A DNA stretch of 22,445 nucleotides, from contig JAPKDN010000005.1 in assembly GCA_028822575.1 (NCBI GenBank), positions 1-22,445 on the forward strand, written 5' to 3'. This document shows, in pieces, positions 1 to 7,404 of this stretch. The translations under genes were made by a program, and so were the position numbers. The stretch's first letter is position 1, and each line of letters begins with the position of its first letter. The stretch comes from Alphaproteobacteria bacterium (GTDB taxonomy: Bacteria; Pseudomonadota; Alphaproteobacteria; Thalassobaculales; Thalassobaculaceae). Below the pieces are notes generated by a model, which was given only the letters and a program-made list of their open reading frames with translations, was not told the DNA's origin and searched no databases.

Positions 1-414
1 CTGTCCAACATCGTTAATCCGGTCGCCACCACCATCGAAGACGCAGCGGTGCTCATCGATAACCTCTCCGGCCCCGAAGGACCAAACACGGAGAATGGCA
101 GGGACGGGTCAGAAAGACTAGAGCACTATCTCCTGAGCCGTCCTAGGAGATCATCGGCGGAGAGCGTCGCGGAGCATTTATCAACGCTATGCGAGTCAGC
201 CCCGAACAAGCCGGTCAACGACTCGACTTTCACGGCCGCTCCAACCTCGAAAAGGATTAGCGAAAAGGCGTTCGTCAGCCTCGGCGAGATACGACGCCGG
301 CTTGATCTAGTCGAACGGGCGACGGGCCGGGAAACATCCCTCGGCGTGGAAGAAATCGGCCCTTCCGTATTTCGATTGCAAGAGCTCTCGTCGACCCCAA
401 AGGGGCGGGCGTGA
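1..414 (+). CDS. 3' part of an unrecognised protein, open at the window edge
   Basis: The reading frame is open from base 1, so this is most likely the C-terminal 137 residues of a gene that begins outside the window; a GTG at 49 would be an internal alternative start. The translated part is hydrophilic, rich in Ser, Arg and Glu, with no membrane segment and no motif I recognise. A modest amphipathic stretch lies near the C-terminus (around EIRRRLDLVERATGRE). The stop codon overlaps the start region of the next gene (bases GTGATGA at 411-417), so the two are translationally coupled and probably work together. No function is proposed. Confidence 0.55.
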   Translation: MSNIVNPVATTIEDAAVLIDNLSGPEGPNTENGRDGSERLEHYLLSRPRRSSAESVAEHLSTLCESAPNKPVNDSTFTAAPTSKRISEKAFVSLGEIRRRLDLVERATGRETSLGVEEIGPSVFRLQELSSTPKGRA

Positions 415-1280
415 TGACCGGCATCCTTCAAGGCAAGCGTCTAAGACAAGCGATCGCCTTGAAGGACCAAGGCCGGCTCGAAGACGCCGAACAAATGCTC
501 GTAGCGCTTGTCAAGGCGGACCCGAACATCTTCGATGCCTGGCTAGAGTTGGGAAATGTCCGACTGGGGCGCGGCGAGGCTCGGCTCGCGTTCGAGGCCT
601 ATGACCGGGCCTCCAGTTTTATCGAAACGGCGGCCAAGGCGCACACGGCTCTGGGACGTCTGGCGATGCCCGGACTTGGTGATCACATTCGCCACCGAAA
701 CTTTCGTCAGGCATTGCTGATCAACCCGGCTTATGTGCCGGCCTTGGCCGACCTCACCGGGTTTTGGCGGGCCGTGGCGCGGCGATGGTTCGTGATCGCG
801 GCGGTCACGGGCACCGAGGGCGAAAACCCCTTCAACGAGCTGATCAAAAGAGGGAGGTTCAACCCGGCCATAAAACTGGCCCGGATGGCGTTGATCATCC
901 GTCCAGATCTGGCGTCGATGAAGGCGGACCTCGCGAACCTCGTGTTTCGGCTAGAGGATTTGGATGCCAAGGCAAAATATCTGTGGCAAACCGCGGTGCT
1001 TTTGCCGTCGCGCCTCGACATCCTGATCGAGACCACCGGCGCGCTGTTTCAGATCGAAGAGCTTGATAGCGCCGAACGATATGCTCGACGTGCCCTCGAT
1101 GTGGACCCGAACAGCGCGCTGGCGTTGTTTTGGCTTGGCCGAATTCAGCGCCACGGTGGCGCATTCGAGGCGGCGCGAGAGACCTTCGCCGAGGCCATGC
1201 GTCATGACGCCGGTTTCGACTTGCGCATTCAGGTCGTTGAACAAGGGATCAACCCAACGGACTTCGCCAACGAGCATTAG
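414..1280 (+). CDS. TPR-repeat protein
   Basis: This 288-residue protein carries tetratricopeptide-type helix pairs. One pair is near the N-terminus (residues about 10-65, with LEDAEQML and a following NIFDAWLELGNVRLGRGE). Another is near the C-terminus (about 215-270, with AERYARRALDVDPNSALALFWLGRI). The middle is less regular. TPR proteins act as scaffolds for protein-protein contacts; no catalytic domain is visible, and I see no signal peptide. ATG at 414 is chosen over the GTG at 411 because a GGGGCGGG purine-rich site lies just upstream. The start overlaps the stop of the preceding unknown gene, indicating an operon. The partner or pathway is not evident from this window. Confidence 0.75.
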   Translation: MTGILQGKRLRQAIALKDQGRLEDAEQMLVALVKADPNIFDAWLELGNVRLGRGEARLAFEAYDRASSFIETAAKAHTALGRLAMPGLGDHIRHRNFRQALLINPAYVPALADLTGFWRAVARRWFVIAAVTGTEGENPFNELIKRGRFNPAIKLARMALIIRPDLASMKADLANLVFRLEDLDAKAKYLWQTAVLLPSRLDILIETTGALFQIEELDSAERYARRALDVDPNSALALFWLGRIQRHGGAFEAARETFAEAMRHDAGFDLRIQVVEQGINPTDFANEH

Positions 1281-1507
1281 GCGCGCCGACGGCGGGCGCT
1301 TTGAAATTCAATACACCCAACGCGCCCTTCGGATATAATCGCGGTGGTCGCGCGACGGGCCTAATAAATCCGGTCGGGCGGTGACCACGTAACCCATAGG
1401 GAGCAGGCCCAGAAACAGGCGCCGTAATGCGCCAGCCCGCTCGTTTGAAAGCCATGGCCCTCGGTATCTTTTCATCCCAGCCCCACCATCGTGAATAGGC
1501 GATTGAT

Positions 1508-2965
1508 ATGCAAAAACCCATCAAGGACGCGGATATTGTGATCAAGGGCGGCACCGTCGTCGACGGCACCGGCGCCGACCGGACGCGCGCGGATATCGCG
1601 ATCAAGGACGATCGGATCGTCGCGATCGGAGAGCTTGGCGACGTTTCCGCCGGTCGCGTCATCGATGCCTCCAATCGGATCGTCGCGCCCGGCTTTATCG
1701 ATGTGCACACCCATGACGACCGAGCCCTGCTCGCCAATCCGTCGATGGATATGAAGGTCAGCCAGGGCGTGACGACCGTTGTGGTCGGCAATTGTGGGAT
1801 CAGCCTGGCGCCCCTAGTCGCCGAGGCGCCGCCGCCTCCCTTGGATCTGATAGGCGCCGAGGGGGCGTATCGTTATCAGACCTTCGATGGCTTCCTGCGG
1901 GATGTCGAGGCGGCGCCGGCGGCTGTGAACGCGGCTTTCCTGGTCGGTCATTCGACGTTGCGGGTCGCGTCCATGGACTCTCTCGACCGGGCCGCCAGCG
2001 CGCGGGAGATCGCCGCGATGCGCGGGATGCTGGAGGAAGGGCTTTCCGCCGGCGCGGTGGGCCTGTCGACGGGGCTGTTCTACAAGCCGGCGATGATGGC
2101 GCCGACCGAGGAGGTCGTCGAGATCGCCGCCGCGCTGGAAGCTCATGGCGCGCGCTATGTCACCCATATGCGGGACGAGGGTGATCACGTCATCCGCTCT
2201 CTCGACGAAACCTTCCGCATCGGCCGCGAGTCGCGTTCCCCGGTGGTGGTCTCGCATCATAAGGTCCAGGGCAAGCACAATGCGGGGCGATCAACCGAGA
2301 CCCTGGCGCATTTCGACAAGCATATCGGCGGTCATGACCATCACGGCATCGCCTTCGATGTTTATCCTTATATGGCGTCGTCGACGGTCCTCAAGGAGGA
2401 CTCGATCAGGGTTTCGAAAAAGGTCCTGGTGACGTGGTCGAAGGCGCGCCCGGAACTGGCGGGGCGCGAGCTTTCGGATATCGCCAACGAGCTGGGCTGC
2501 GACATCTACGAGGCGGCGGAGCGTTTGCAGCCGGCGGGAGCGGTCTATTTCGCTATGAACGAAGAGGACGTACAGCGCATTCTATCGCATCCCAACGCCA
2601 TGTTCGGCTCCGACGGCCTGCCCCATGACGAGCATCCGCACCCCCGACTTTGGGGCACTTTTCCGCGCATCCTCGGGCATTATTGCCGGGAGTTAAAATT
2701 ATTCTCGTTGGAAGAGGCCGTGCGGCGGATGACCGGCTATTCCGCCGAGACCTTCGGACTTGTGGATCGCGGCGTGATCCGACCCGGCGCTTTCGCCGAC
2801 GTCACTATATTCGACGAGGACAAGATCCTCGATGGCGCAACATTCGACGCCCCTAAGACCCAGGCGGCGGGTATCGACATGGTCATGGTCAATGGCCGCC
2901 TAGTCTGGCAAGCGGGCGCAGAGACCGGCACGCGGCCGGGTAAGGCGCTACGACACGGGGGATAA
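1508..2965 (+). CDS. N-acyl-D-amino-acid deacylase (D-aminoacylase, amidohydrolase superfamily)
   Basis: The 485-residue length matches the D-aminoacylase family, zinc enzymes that hydrolyse N-acyl-D-amino acids to a D-amino acid plus a fatty or acetic acid. Visible residues fit the known metal centre: the HxH pair H67 and H69 in FIDVHTHDD, bridging Cys96 in VGNCGIS, H220 in YVTHMRDEG, H250 in VVSHHKVQG, and catalytic Asp369 in GSDGLPHDEHPHPR. The spacing of the first five is the same as I recall for the Alcaligenes enzyme. A small beta domain flanks the barrel at both ends, typical of the superfamily. No signal peptide is seen, so it is probably cytoplasmic. The ATG at 1508 is preceded by only a weak AGG site. 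It faces the flavoprotein gene of the next operon tail to tail. Substrate acyl group and side chain are not predictable from this reading. Confidence 0.9.
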   Translation: MQKPIKDADIVIKGGTVVDGTGADRTRADIAIKDDRIVAIGELGDVSAGRVIDASNRIVAPGFIDVHTHDDRALLANPSMDMKVSQGVTTVVVGNCGISLAPLVAEAPPPPLDLIGAEGAYRYQTFDGFLRDVEAAPAAVNAAFLVGHSTLRVASMDSLDRAASAREIAAMRGMLEEGLSAGAVGLSTGLFYKPAMMAPTEEVVEIAAALEAHGARYVTHMRDEGDHVIRSLDETFRIGRESRSPVVVSHHKVQGKHNAGRSTETLAHFDKHIGGHDHHGIAFDVYPYMASSTVLKEDSIRVSKKVLVTWSKARPELAGRELSDIANELGCDIYEAAERLQPAGAVYFAMNEEDVQRILSHPNAMFGSDGLPHDEHPHPRLWGTFPRILGHYCRELKLFSLEEAVRRMTGYSAETFGLVDRGVIRPGAFADVTIFDEDKILDGATFDAPKTQAAGIDMVMVNGRLVWQAGAETGTRPGKALRHGG

Positions 2966-3055
2966 GGGTTAGCGGGAGCCGGATGAAAAATCGTAATGCC
3001 TCCCGTCGAAGAACGAGCAACAGTAAGTCAAAACGAAATACACCACCCACATTTT

Positions 3056-3180
3056 GTCATCCCGCCAAAGGACGGGACCCATTCCTATGGCCGTTCCGGC
3101 GACAATTACGTTACTAGCATCCACCGCCATTTCCCACCGTTAACAAAGGTGGCATGGGTCCGGCCCTTCGGTGGGATGAC
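3056..3180. repeat. REPIN-like inverted repeat in an intergenic region
   Basis: Two roughly 30-base arms are arranged head to head: 3056-3085 on the plus strand and the reverse complement of 3151-3180. Both begin GTCATCCC and run through a GGACCCAT/GGGACCCAT core, with a few mismatches. Each arm can itself form a small hairpin around CCCGCC-AAAG-GACGGG or its counterpart. GTCATCCC...GACCCA elements of this look are common dispersed repeats in alphaproteobacterial intergenic DNA (from general knowledge). The element occupies about half of the 246-base space between two convergent genes, so it may also serve as a bidirectional terminator. A short ORF through it is not a gene. Confidence 0.6.
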
Positions 3181-3211
3181 GACTGTCTATGTGTTGGCGC
3201 CGCTAGAGCAA

Positions 3212-4963
3212 TCACGCTGTCACCGCATCCGGCGCGCCGACAGCGTCATCGATCAAAGACTCTCCAGGTTTGACAATCGAGAAGTCCACCGGAACCATGT
3301 TGATCTCCAAGGTCTCGCCGACTTGGCGCACCTGGGTATAGGTGGTGGTCTCCAATGGCCCGGTCTCCGGATAGTCCTCACGGAAATGCGCGCCCCTTGA
3401 ATCCTCGCGCGCCAACGAGGCCCTGGCGATGACCCGGCTAACGTCTATCAGGCTTTCCAGGTTCATCCAGTCGTGCCAGGTAAGGTTGAAGGCCCGGTCG
3501 CCATCGGGCAAACCAGTCTCCCGTAATTCAGCTTCGACATCGTTCAGCCCCGCAAGGCCGCGGCGTAGGCCCTCGTCGGTCCGCAGGATCCCGACATCAT
3601 CCCACATAAGTTGCCCAAGCCGATCGCGCAGCCCCGTGAGGTCACCAGTGCCCTTGGCGAACGGTGCCTCGGCCCGCGCAATCGCCAAATCAATGACACT
3701 CTCATCGGGGTCCCGGTGCATACCCGTCCTGGGAACCGCCGCCGCCATGGCGTCGCCGGCGATGCCACCAAAGACGGTGGAGTTCGCGACACCGTTGCCG
3801 CCCAGGCGGTTGGCGCCGTGAACGCCGCCGCAATCCTCGCCCGCCGCGTAAAGGCCAGGCAACGCGGATGAGCCATCGGTCTCAAATTCCAGGCCACCCA
3901 TCATGTAATGTGCGGTCGGCACCACCTCGACCAGGCCGCTGGCGAGATCGAAACCACAATCGGCGCAACGCTCGACCATGCCCTTGAAGCGCTTGGCCAC
4001 GCTTTCTGGGCCAAGGTGGCCCATCTGAATATGCACGCCGCCATTGGGGGTGGTGTTGCCGGCTCGCATCTCCGCCTGAATGCCGCGGCTGACGATGTCA
4101 CGGGTCGCGCGCTCTCCCGCCGGATCGTAGCGGGTCATAAACCGCTCACCGTCACCGTTCAGCAGATAACCGCCGGCACCGCGCAACCCTTCCTCCAGGA
4201 CCGTCCCGGTCATTCGGGTCTCGGTCCCAGCTAACAGGCCCGTTGGATGGAACTGCACCATCTCCATGTCGCGCAGCGCCAAGCCGAGCCTGAGCGCCAT
4301 CGCCATGCCGTCGCAAGCCTTCTCGCCAGAGGGGGTGTGATACAGATACATGGTCGGCCCGCCGCCGGTGCCCAGAAGCACTGCCTTGGCCTTCACGAAA
4401 TGATAACCGCCGGTGCGGATGTCTATCATCAGCACTCCGGAAAGCCCGGAGCCATCCGCCGCCGGAACCAGCGATATCGCCCGGTGCTCTTCCAGTTTGT
4501 TGAAGCCGCGCGCCCAGACCTGTTCCATCAGGCGGCCAATAATCTCGATTCCGGTCAGATCGCCCTTATGGACCGTGCGATCAAAGCTTTGGCCGGCGAA
4601 GGCTTTTTGATGCAGAGTTCCATCGGGGTTGCGGTCGAAGAAGCAGCCGATCTCGTTCTCCAGCTCGTGGATCCGCTCCACCGAGCCTTCGATTAGGCGC
4701 CAGGCGAGATCCTGGCGCGGTAGCCATTTCCCACCGACGATGGTGTCCATGAAATGCCGCTCAAGCGAATCACCCGGCGCCAACGCGACATTGTAGCCAC
4801 CCTGAACCATGCGTGTGCAGCCGGACTTGCCGAGCAATCCCTTGGCCGCGATGGTGACGTCTAAATCGGGATTGGCCTTAAGTGCGTGCAAGGCCGCGAA
4901 CAGCCCGGCGCCGCCGGAGCCGAGGATCAGGATGTCGGTGCTGGACCGCTCTATCGTAGGCAT
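3212..4963 (-). CDS. Flavoprotein subunit of a succinate dehydrogenase/fumarate reductase-like complex
   Basis: This is a 583-residue FAD-dependent oxidoreductase of the SdhA/FrdA/NadB superfamily. It has the Rossmann motif GSGGAG near residues 15-20, the active-site HPTG (H239), the ERATRDIVSRG segment with the presumed proton-shuttle Arg288, PTAHYMMGG (H352), and the C-terminal FAD motif GEDCGGVHGANRLGGNG. Where canonical SdhA has a histidine for covalent FAD (SHTVAAQGG-type), this protein reads SGCTRMVQGG at about 47-56, so FAD is probably not covalently bound through that residue. ATG at 4963 is chosen because GAGGG lies 7 bases upstream; a GTG at 4975 overlapping the preceding stop (GTGA) is the alternative. 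It is the last gene of a B-anchor-anchor-A operon. The exact dicarboxylate substrate and direction cannot be told from sequence. Confidence 0.88.
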   Translation of the reverse strand: MPTIERSSTDILILGSGGAGLFAALHALKANPDLDVTIAAKGLLGKSGCTRMVQGGYNVALAPGDSLERHFMDTIVGGKWLPRQDLAWRLIEGSVERIHELENEIGCFFDRNPDGTLHQKAFAGQSFDRTVHKGDLTGIEIIGRLMEQVWARGFNKLEEHRAISLVPAADGSGLSGVLMIDIRTGGYHFVKAKAVLLGTGGGPTMYLYHTPSGEKACDGMAMALRLGLALRDMEMVQFHPTGLLAGTETRMTGTVLEEGLRGAGGYLLNGDGERFMTRYDPAGERATRDIVSRGIQAEMRAGNTTPNGGVHIQMGHLGPESVAKRFKGMVERCADCGFDLASGLVEVVPTAHYMMGGLEFETDGSSALPGLYAAGEDCGGVHGANRLGGNGVANSTVFGGIAGDAMAAAVPRTGMHRDPDESVIDLAIARAEAPFAKGTGDLTGLRDRLGQLMWDDVGILRTDEGLRRGLAGLNDVEAELRETGLPDGDRAFNLTWHDWMNLESLIDVSRVIARASLAREDSRGAHFREDYPETGPLETTTYTQVRQVGETLEINMVPVDFSIVKPGESLIDDAVGAPDAVTA

Positions 4964-4971
4964 GACCGCCC

Positions 4972-5313
4972 TCACCCGAGATTGAACATGAAGAGTAGGC
5001 CGACGCTTAACGAGGCCGCGGCCCCGAGCCCGATCAACGCCTTGCGACTATCGCGCCAAGGTAAAAACTCCAGCACCAGGACCCTAAAACCAAGACTAAG
5101 GTGCAGGGCCAACAATACCACCAGCCCCCATTCGCCGACCTTGACCAAGGGCTGATCGGTCCAACGGATGGCCGCCTCAAGCGCCGCGTCGCTCTCGATT
5201 GCCAGGCCCAGGACCAGGAAATGCGCCGGCAGGAACAGCGCCAAAGCTAGACCCGACAGCCTATGTGCCATCGCCGCCAGAAATCCGGGATGGCGTCTGG
5301 ACCCGCGGATCAT
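4972..5313 (-). CDS. Small membrane anchor subunit (SdhC-like) of the Sdh/Frd-type complex
   Basis: A 113-residue protein with three predicted transmembrane helices (about 22-40, 62-80 and 92-110). It contains the AHRLSG motif (H17-G21), which matches the HRxSG signature of SdhC near the quinone site, and HLSLGFRVLVLEF (H71), resembling the conserved His/Arg helix of the anchors. H31 and H71 are candidate haem b ligands. The ATG start overlaps the stop of the previous anchor gene (ATGA, 5310-5313). A longer in-frame reading extending upstream to 5658 runs through the preceding anchor gene in the wrong frame and is rejected. Together with its partner it would carry electrons from the iron-sulphur subunit to the quinone pool. 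Confidence 0.75.
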   Translation of the reverse strand: MIRGSRRHPGFLAAMAHRLSGLALALFLPAHFLVLGLAIESDAALEAAIRWTDQPLVKVGEWGLVVLLALHLSLGFRVLVLEFLPWRDSRKALIGLGAAASLSVGLLFMFNLG

Positions 5314-5648
5314 GATCCGCCTCCGATCACCGCCCAGACCGCACGCAAGCCAAGGCCAAACAGAACCAGTCCGAAAAGCACCGTCGCGACATTCACCGAC
5401 GGCCCGCGCCAGGAGAGCCATTCTCGCGCCAGATTGCGCAGCCCGATCGGCGCGTGCACCGCCGCTGCCAGCACGAAAAGGCCGTAGAAGCCCGCCCAGG
5501 CGACGTTGCCGCGGGTACGCTCCAAAATCTCCGCCGCCGAGAGACCGTCGCCAACCGCGTAAAGGATCAGCCCCAAATGGATCAGCACCAGCGGCCCCAG
5601 CAGCATCGCCGAGGCCCGTTGAACCAGATAAAGCCGCGCCTCGATCAC
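5310..5648 (-). CDS. Small membrane anchor subunit (SdhD-like) of the Sdh/Frd-type complex
   Basis: A 112-residue protein with three predicted membrane helices (about 14-33, 49-68 and 85-107). LVQRASAMLL near the N-terminus resembles the QR-[LV]-[ST]-A stretch of SdhD-type anchors, and HAPIGLRNLAREW (H65) resembles the HxxxGLR segment that precedes the last helix. H24 and H65 are candidate haem b ligands. Its ATG overlaps the stop of the iron-sulphur subunit gene (ATGA at 5645-5648) and its own stop overlaps the next start, so the four genes are tightly coupled. Identity as one of two hydrophobic anchors rests on helix content, motif and position; which is C and which D is uncertain. Confidence 0.72.
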   Translation of the reverse strand: MIEARLYLVQRASAMLLGPLVLIHLGLILYAVGDGLSAAEILERTRGNVAWAGFYGLFVLAAAVHAPIGLRNLAREWLSWRGPSVNVATVLFGLVLFGLGLRAVWAVIGGGS

Positions 5649-6367
5649 GACAGATCACCCTTCATTAGCGCCGAAAGCGTCATGCGTTTAAGGCCCGCGA
5701 TCCCGGCGGTGGGGTTGAGGCCCACCGGGCAATGCTCGACGCAACTGCCATGGGTATGACATGCGTGGCAGCCACCAACCTCTGAGGCGGCCTTTAGGAC
5801 CCCGGCGCGGTCACCGTCGCGGACGTCATTGGCCAAGGTCCAGGCGCGGTTCAACGCCGCCGGACCGACATAGTCAGGGTTCCAGGCGACAACGTCACAG
5901 GCCGAATAACAGACCGCGCAGTTGATACATTCGATGCCGGCGTCGACGGCCTTGCGCTCTGGGCTTTCTGGCGAGATCGCCGCCATGGGCTCGGCACGCG
6001 TGACCGAGGGCACGAAGCGGCCGCGCGCGGCCTGCCATTTCTCGAAGAACGGCGTGAGGTCGGCGACCAGATCCTTAATTCGCGGCAAGTTACGCAGCGG
6101 CTCGATCCGGACGGGGCCGCTGGCCACCACCTTGGAAACATGGGTCCGACAGGTCCAGCGCGGCTTGCCGTTCACCGTCATCGCGCAGGAACCACACATC
6201 CCGACCCGGCAGGCAAAGCGATAGGCCAGCGCCGGCTCTCGGTTCCTTTGTATCCAGGTGACCACATCCAAAATGGTCTGGGATTCCCGGTGCGGCACCT
6301 GATAGGTCTCGAAGCGGCCTTCATCCTTGCCGCGCCAGATCTCGACCGTGAGGGTCTTGTCACTCAT
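5645..6367 (-). CDS. Iron-sulphur subunit of a succinate dehydrogenase/fumarate reductase-like complex
   Basis: This 240-residue protein has the full SdhB/FrdB cluster set. The [2Fe-2S] plant-type domain has C53, C58, C61 and C73 (CRVGMCGSC...WTC). The C-terminal cysteine groups are ECINCAVCYSAC (C147, C150, C153, C157) and GGCHACHTHGSCVEHCPVGLNP (C200, C203, C209, C213), giving the [4Fe-4S] and [3Fe-4S] clusters. It passes electrons from the flavoprotein to the membrane anchors. The residue after C157 is Asp rather than the usual Pro. The ATG at 6367 (MSDKTL) is chosen over an upstream in-frame ATG at 6415 because homologues begin just before the first beta strand. It is the first gene of the operon and diverges from the dioxygenase gene. 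Confidence 0.88.
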   Translation of the reverse strand: MSDKTLTVEIWRGKDEGRFETYQVPHRESQTILDVVTWIQRNREPALAYRFACRVGMCGSCAMTVNGKPRWTCRTHVSKVVASGPVRIEPLRNLPRIKDLVADLTPFFEKWQAARGRFVPSVTRAEPMAAISPESPERKAVDAGIECINCAVCYSACDVVAWNPDYVGPAALNRAWTLANDVRDGDRAGVLKAASEVGGCHACHTHGSCVEHCPVGLNPTAGIAGLKRMTLSALMKGDLS

Positions 6368-6545
6368 TGAATATCCGGTCCACGCAACCATGAAAGACGT
6401 CCCAGGAAATACCACGCCGGTCGCGGGCGCAAGCCGGGGAATTGGCGAAGATCAGGGTGGTGGTTTGAGCGGCGGTGAAATACCCGTCAGTCCGCGCTAA
6501 ACTCTGTCATTCTCATTCCTCATTCGATCCGGCGGAGCCACGGTC

Positions 6546-7391
6546 ATGACTAACGATTACAAGCACGTAGAAGTCAAACCCCTGTCCGGCGCGATCGGCG
6601 CCGATGTGCATGGCGTCGATATTTCCAAACCGCTCGCCGACGAGGTCATCGCCGAGATCCGAAAGGCCTATCTCGATCATCTGGTGATCTGTATCCGCGA
6701 CCAGACCTTGGAGCCGGCCACCCAACTGGCTTTCGCCAAACGCTTTGGCGAGCCTATGGTCTACCCCTTCGTCAAGGGGTTGGAAGCATTCCCCGAGGTC
6801 ACCCCGGTGATCAAGAGGGAAGACGACAAGATCAATTTCGGCGGTCTCTGGCACTCCGACACCACCTACGAGCAGATCCCGCCGATGGGCACGATGCTGT
6901 TTGCGCGCCAGATCCCGCCGGTTGGCGGCGATACCGAATTCGCTAACATGTACTTGGCCTACGAGACACTCTCCAACGGGATGAAGCGTATGCTTGACGG
7001 CTTGATCGCGGTGAACATTTCCGGCAAGGGCCGGGTGCAGAACACCCGCGCCGAAATGCGCAAGACCGCCGCCACCGACAAGACCGAGGACTCCTATCGC
7101 TCCGAGCACCCGGCGATCCGCACCCATCCGGAGACTGGCCGCAAGTCGCTTTACGTAAACGGCGCCCACACCACGAACTTCAAGGGATTGAGTGTCGAGG
7201 AAAGCACGCCGATCCTGGACTATCTCTATCGCCACCAGACCCGGCCCGAGTTTACCTGCCGGGTAAAATGGGAGGTTGGGACCCTGACGTTCTGGGATAA
7301 CCGCTGTGCCCAGCACAATCCGTTGAACGACTATCACGGGTATCGCCGGGAGATGCACCGGGTGACCCTGCGCGGCGACAAGCCGGCCTAG
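6546..7391 (+). CDS. TauD/TfdA-family Fe(II)/2-oxoglutarate dioxygenase
   Basis: A 281-residue protein with the family's 2-His-1-carboxylate facial triad: H103 and D105 in LWHSDTTYE, and H257 in CAQHNPLNDY. R272 in the C-terminal HRVTLRGD lies 15 residues after the distal histidine, the spacing of the 2-oxoglutarate-binding Arg in TauD. Enzymes of this family couple 2-oxoglutarate decarboxylation to hydroxylation of taurine, aryloxyacetates, sulfonates or other small acids; the substrate cannot be assigned here. The N-terminal motif GAIGADVHGVDIS is typical. GGAG 9-12 bases before the ATG supports the start. The gene diverges from the Sdh-like operon across 178 bases and is followed 13 bases later by greB. 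Confidence 0.88.
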   Translation: MTNDYKHVEVKPLSGAIGADVHGVDISKPLADEVIAEIRKAYLDHLVICIRDQTLEPATQLAFAKRFGEPMVYPFVKGLEAFPEVTPVIKREDDKINFGGLWHSDTTYEQIPPMGTMLFARQIPPVGGDTEFANMYLAYETLSNGMKRMLDGLIAVNISGKGRVQNTRAEMRKTAATDKTEDSYRSEHPAIRTHPETGRKSLYVNGAHTTNFKGLSVEESTPILDYLYRHQTRPEFTCRVKWEVGTLTFWDNRCAQHNPLNDYHGYRREMHRVTLRGDKPA

Positions 7392-7404
7392 GGCTGGAGC
7401 TGGC

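Noticed and set aside
1334..1339. A perfect TATAAT upstream of the D-aminoacylase gene
   Set aside because: No -35 hexamer at 16-18 bases and about 170 bases to the start codon; a chance match is likely in this non-coding gap.
3045..3211. Short open frame through the intergenic repeat, continuing antisense to the flavoprotein gene
   Set aside because: It consists of the inverted repeat and the complement of a well-supported gene, so it is not coding.
5314..5658. N-terminal extension of the SdhC-like anchor upstream to 5658
   Set aside because: The extension is Gly/Arg/Ala-rich low-complexity sequence that runs through the preceding anchor gene out of frame; the ATGA overlap at 5310-5313 gives a natural start.
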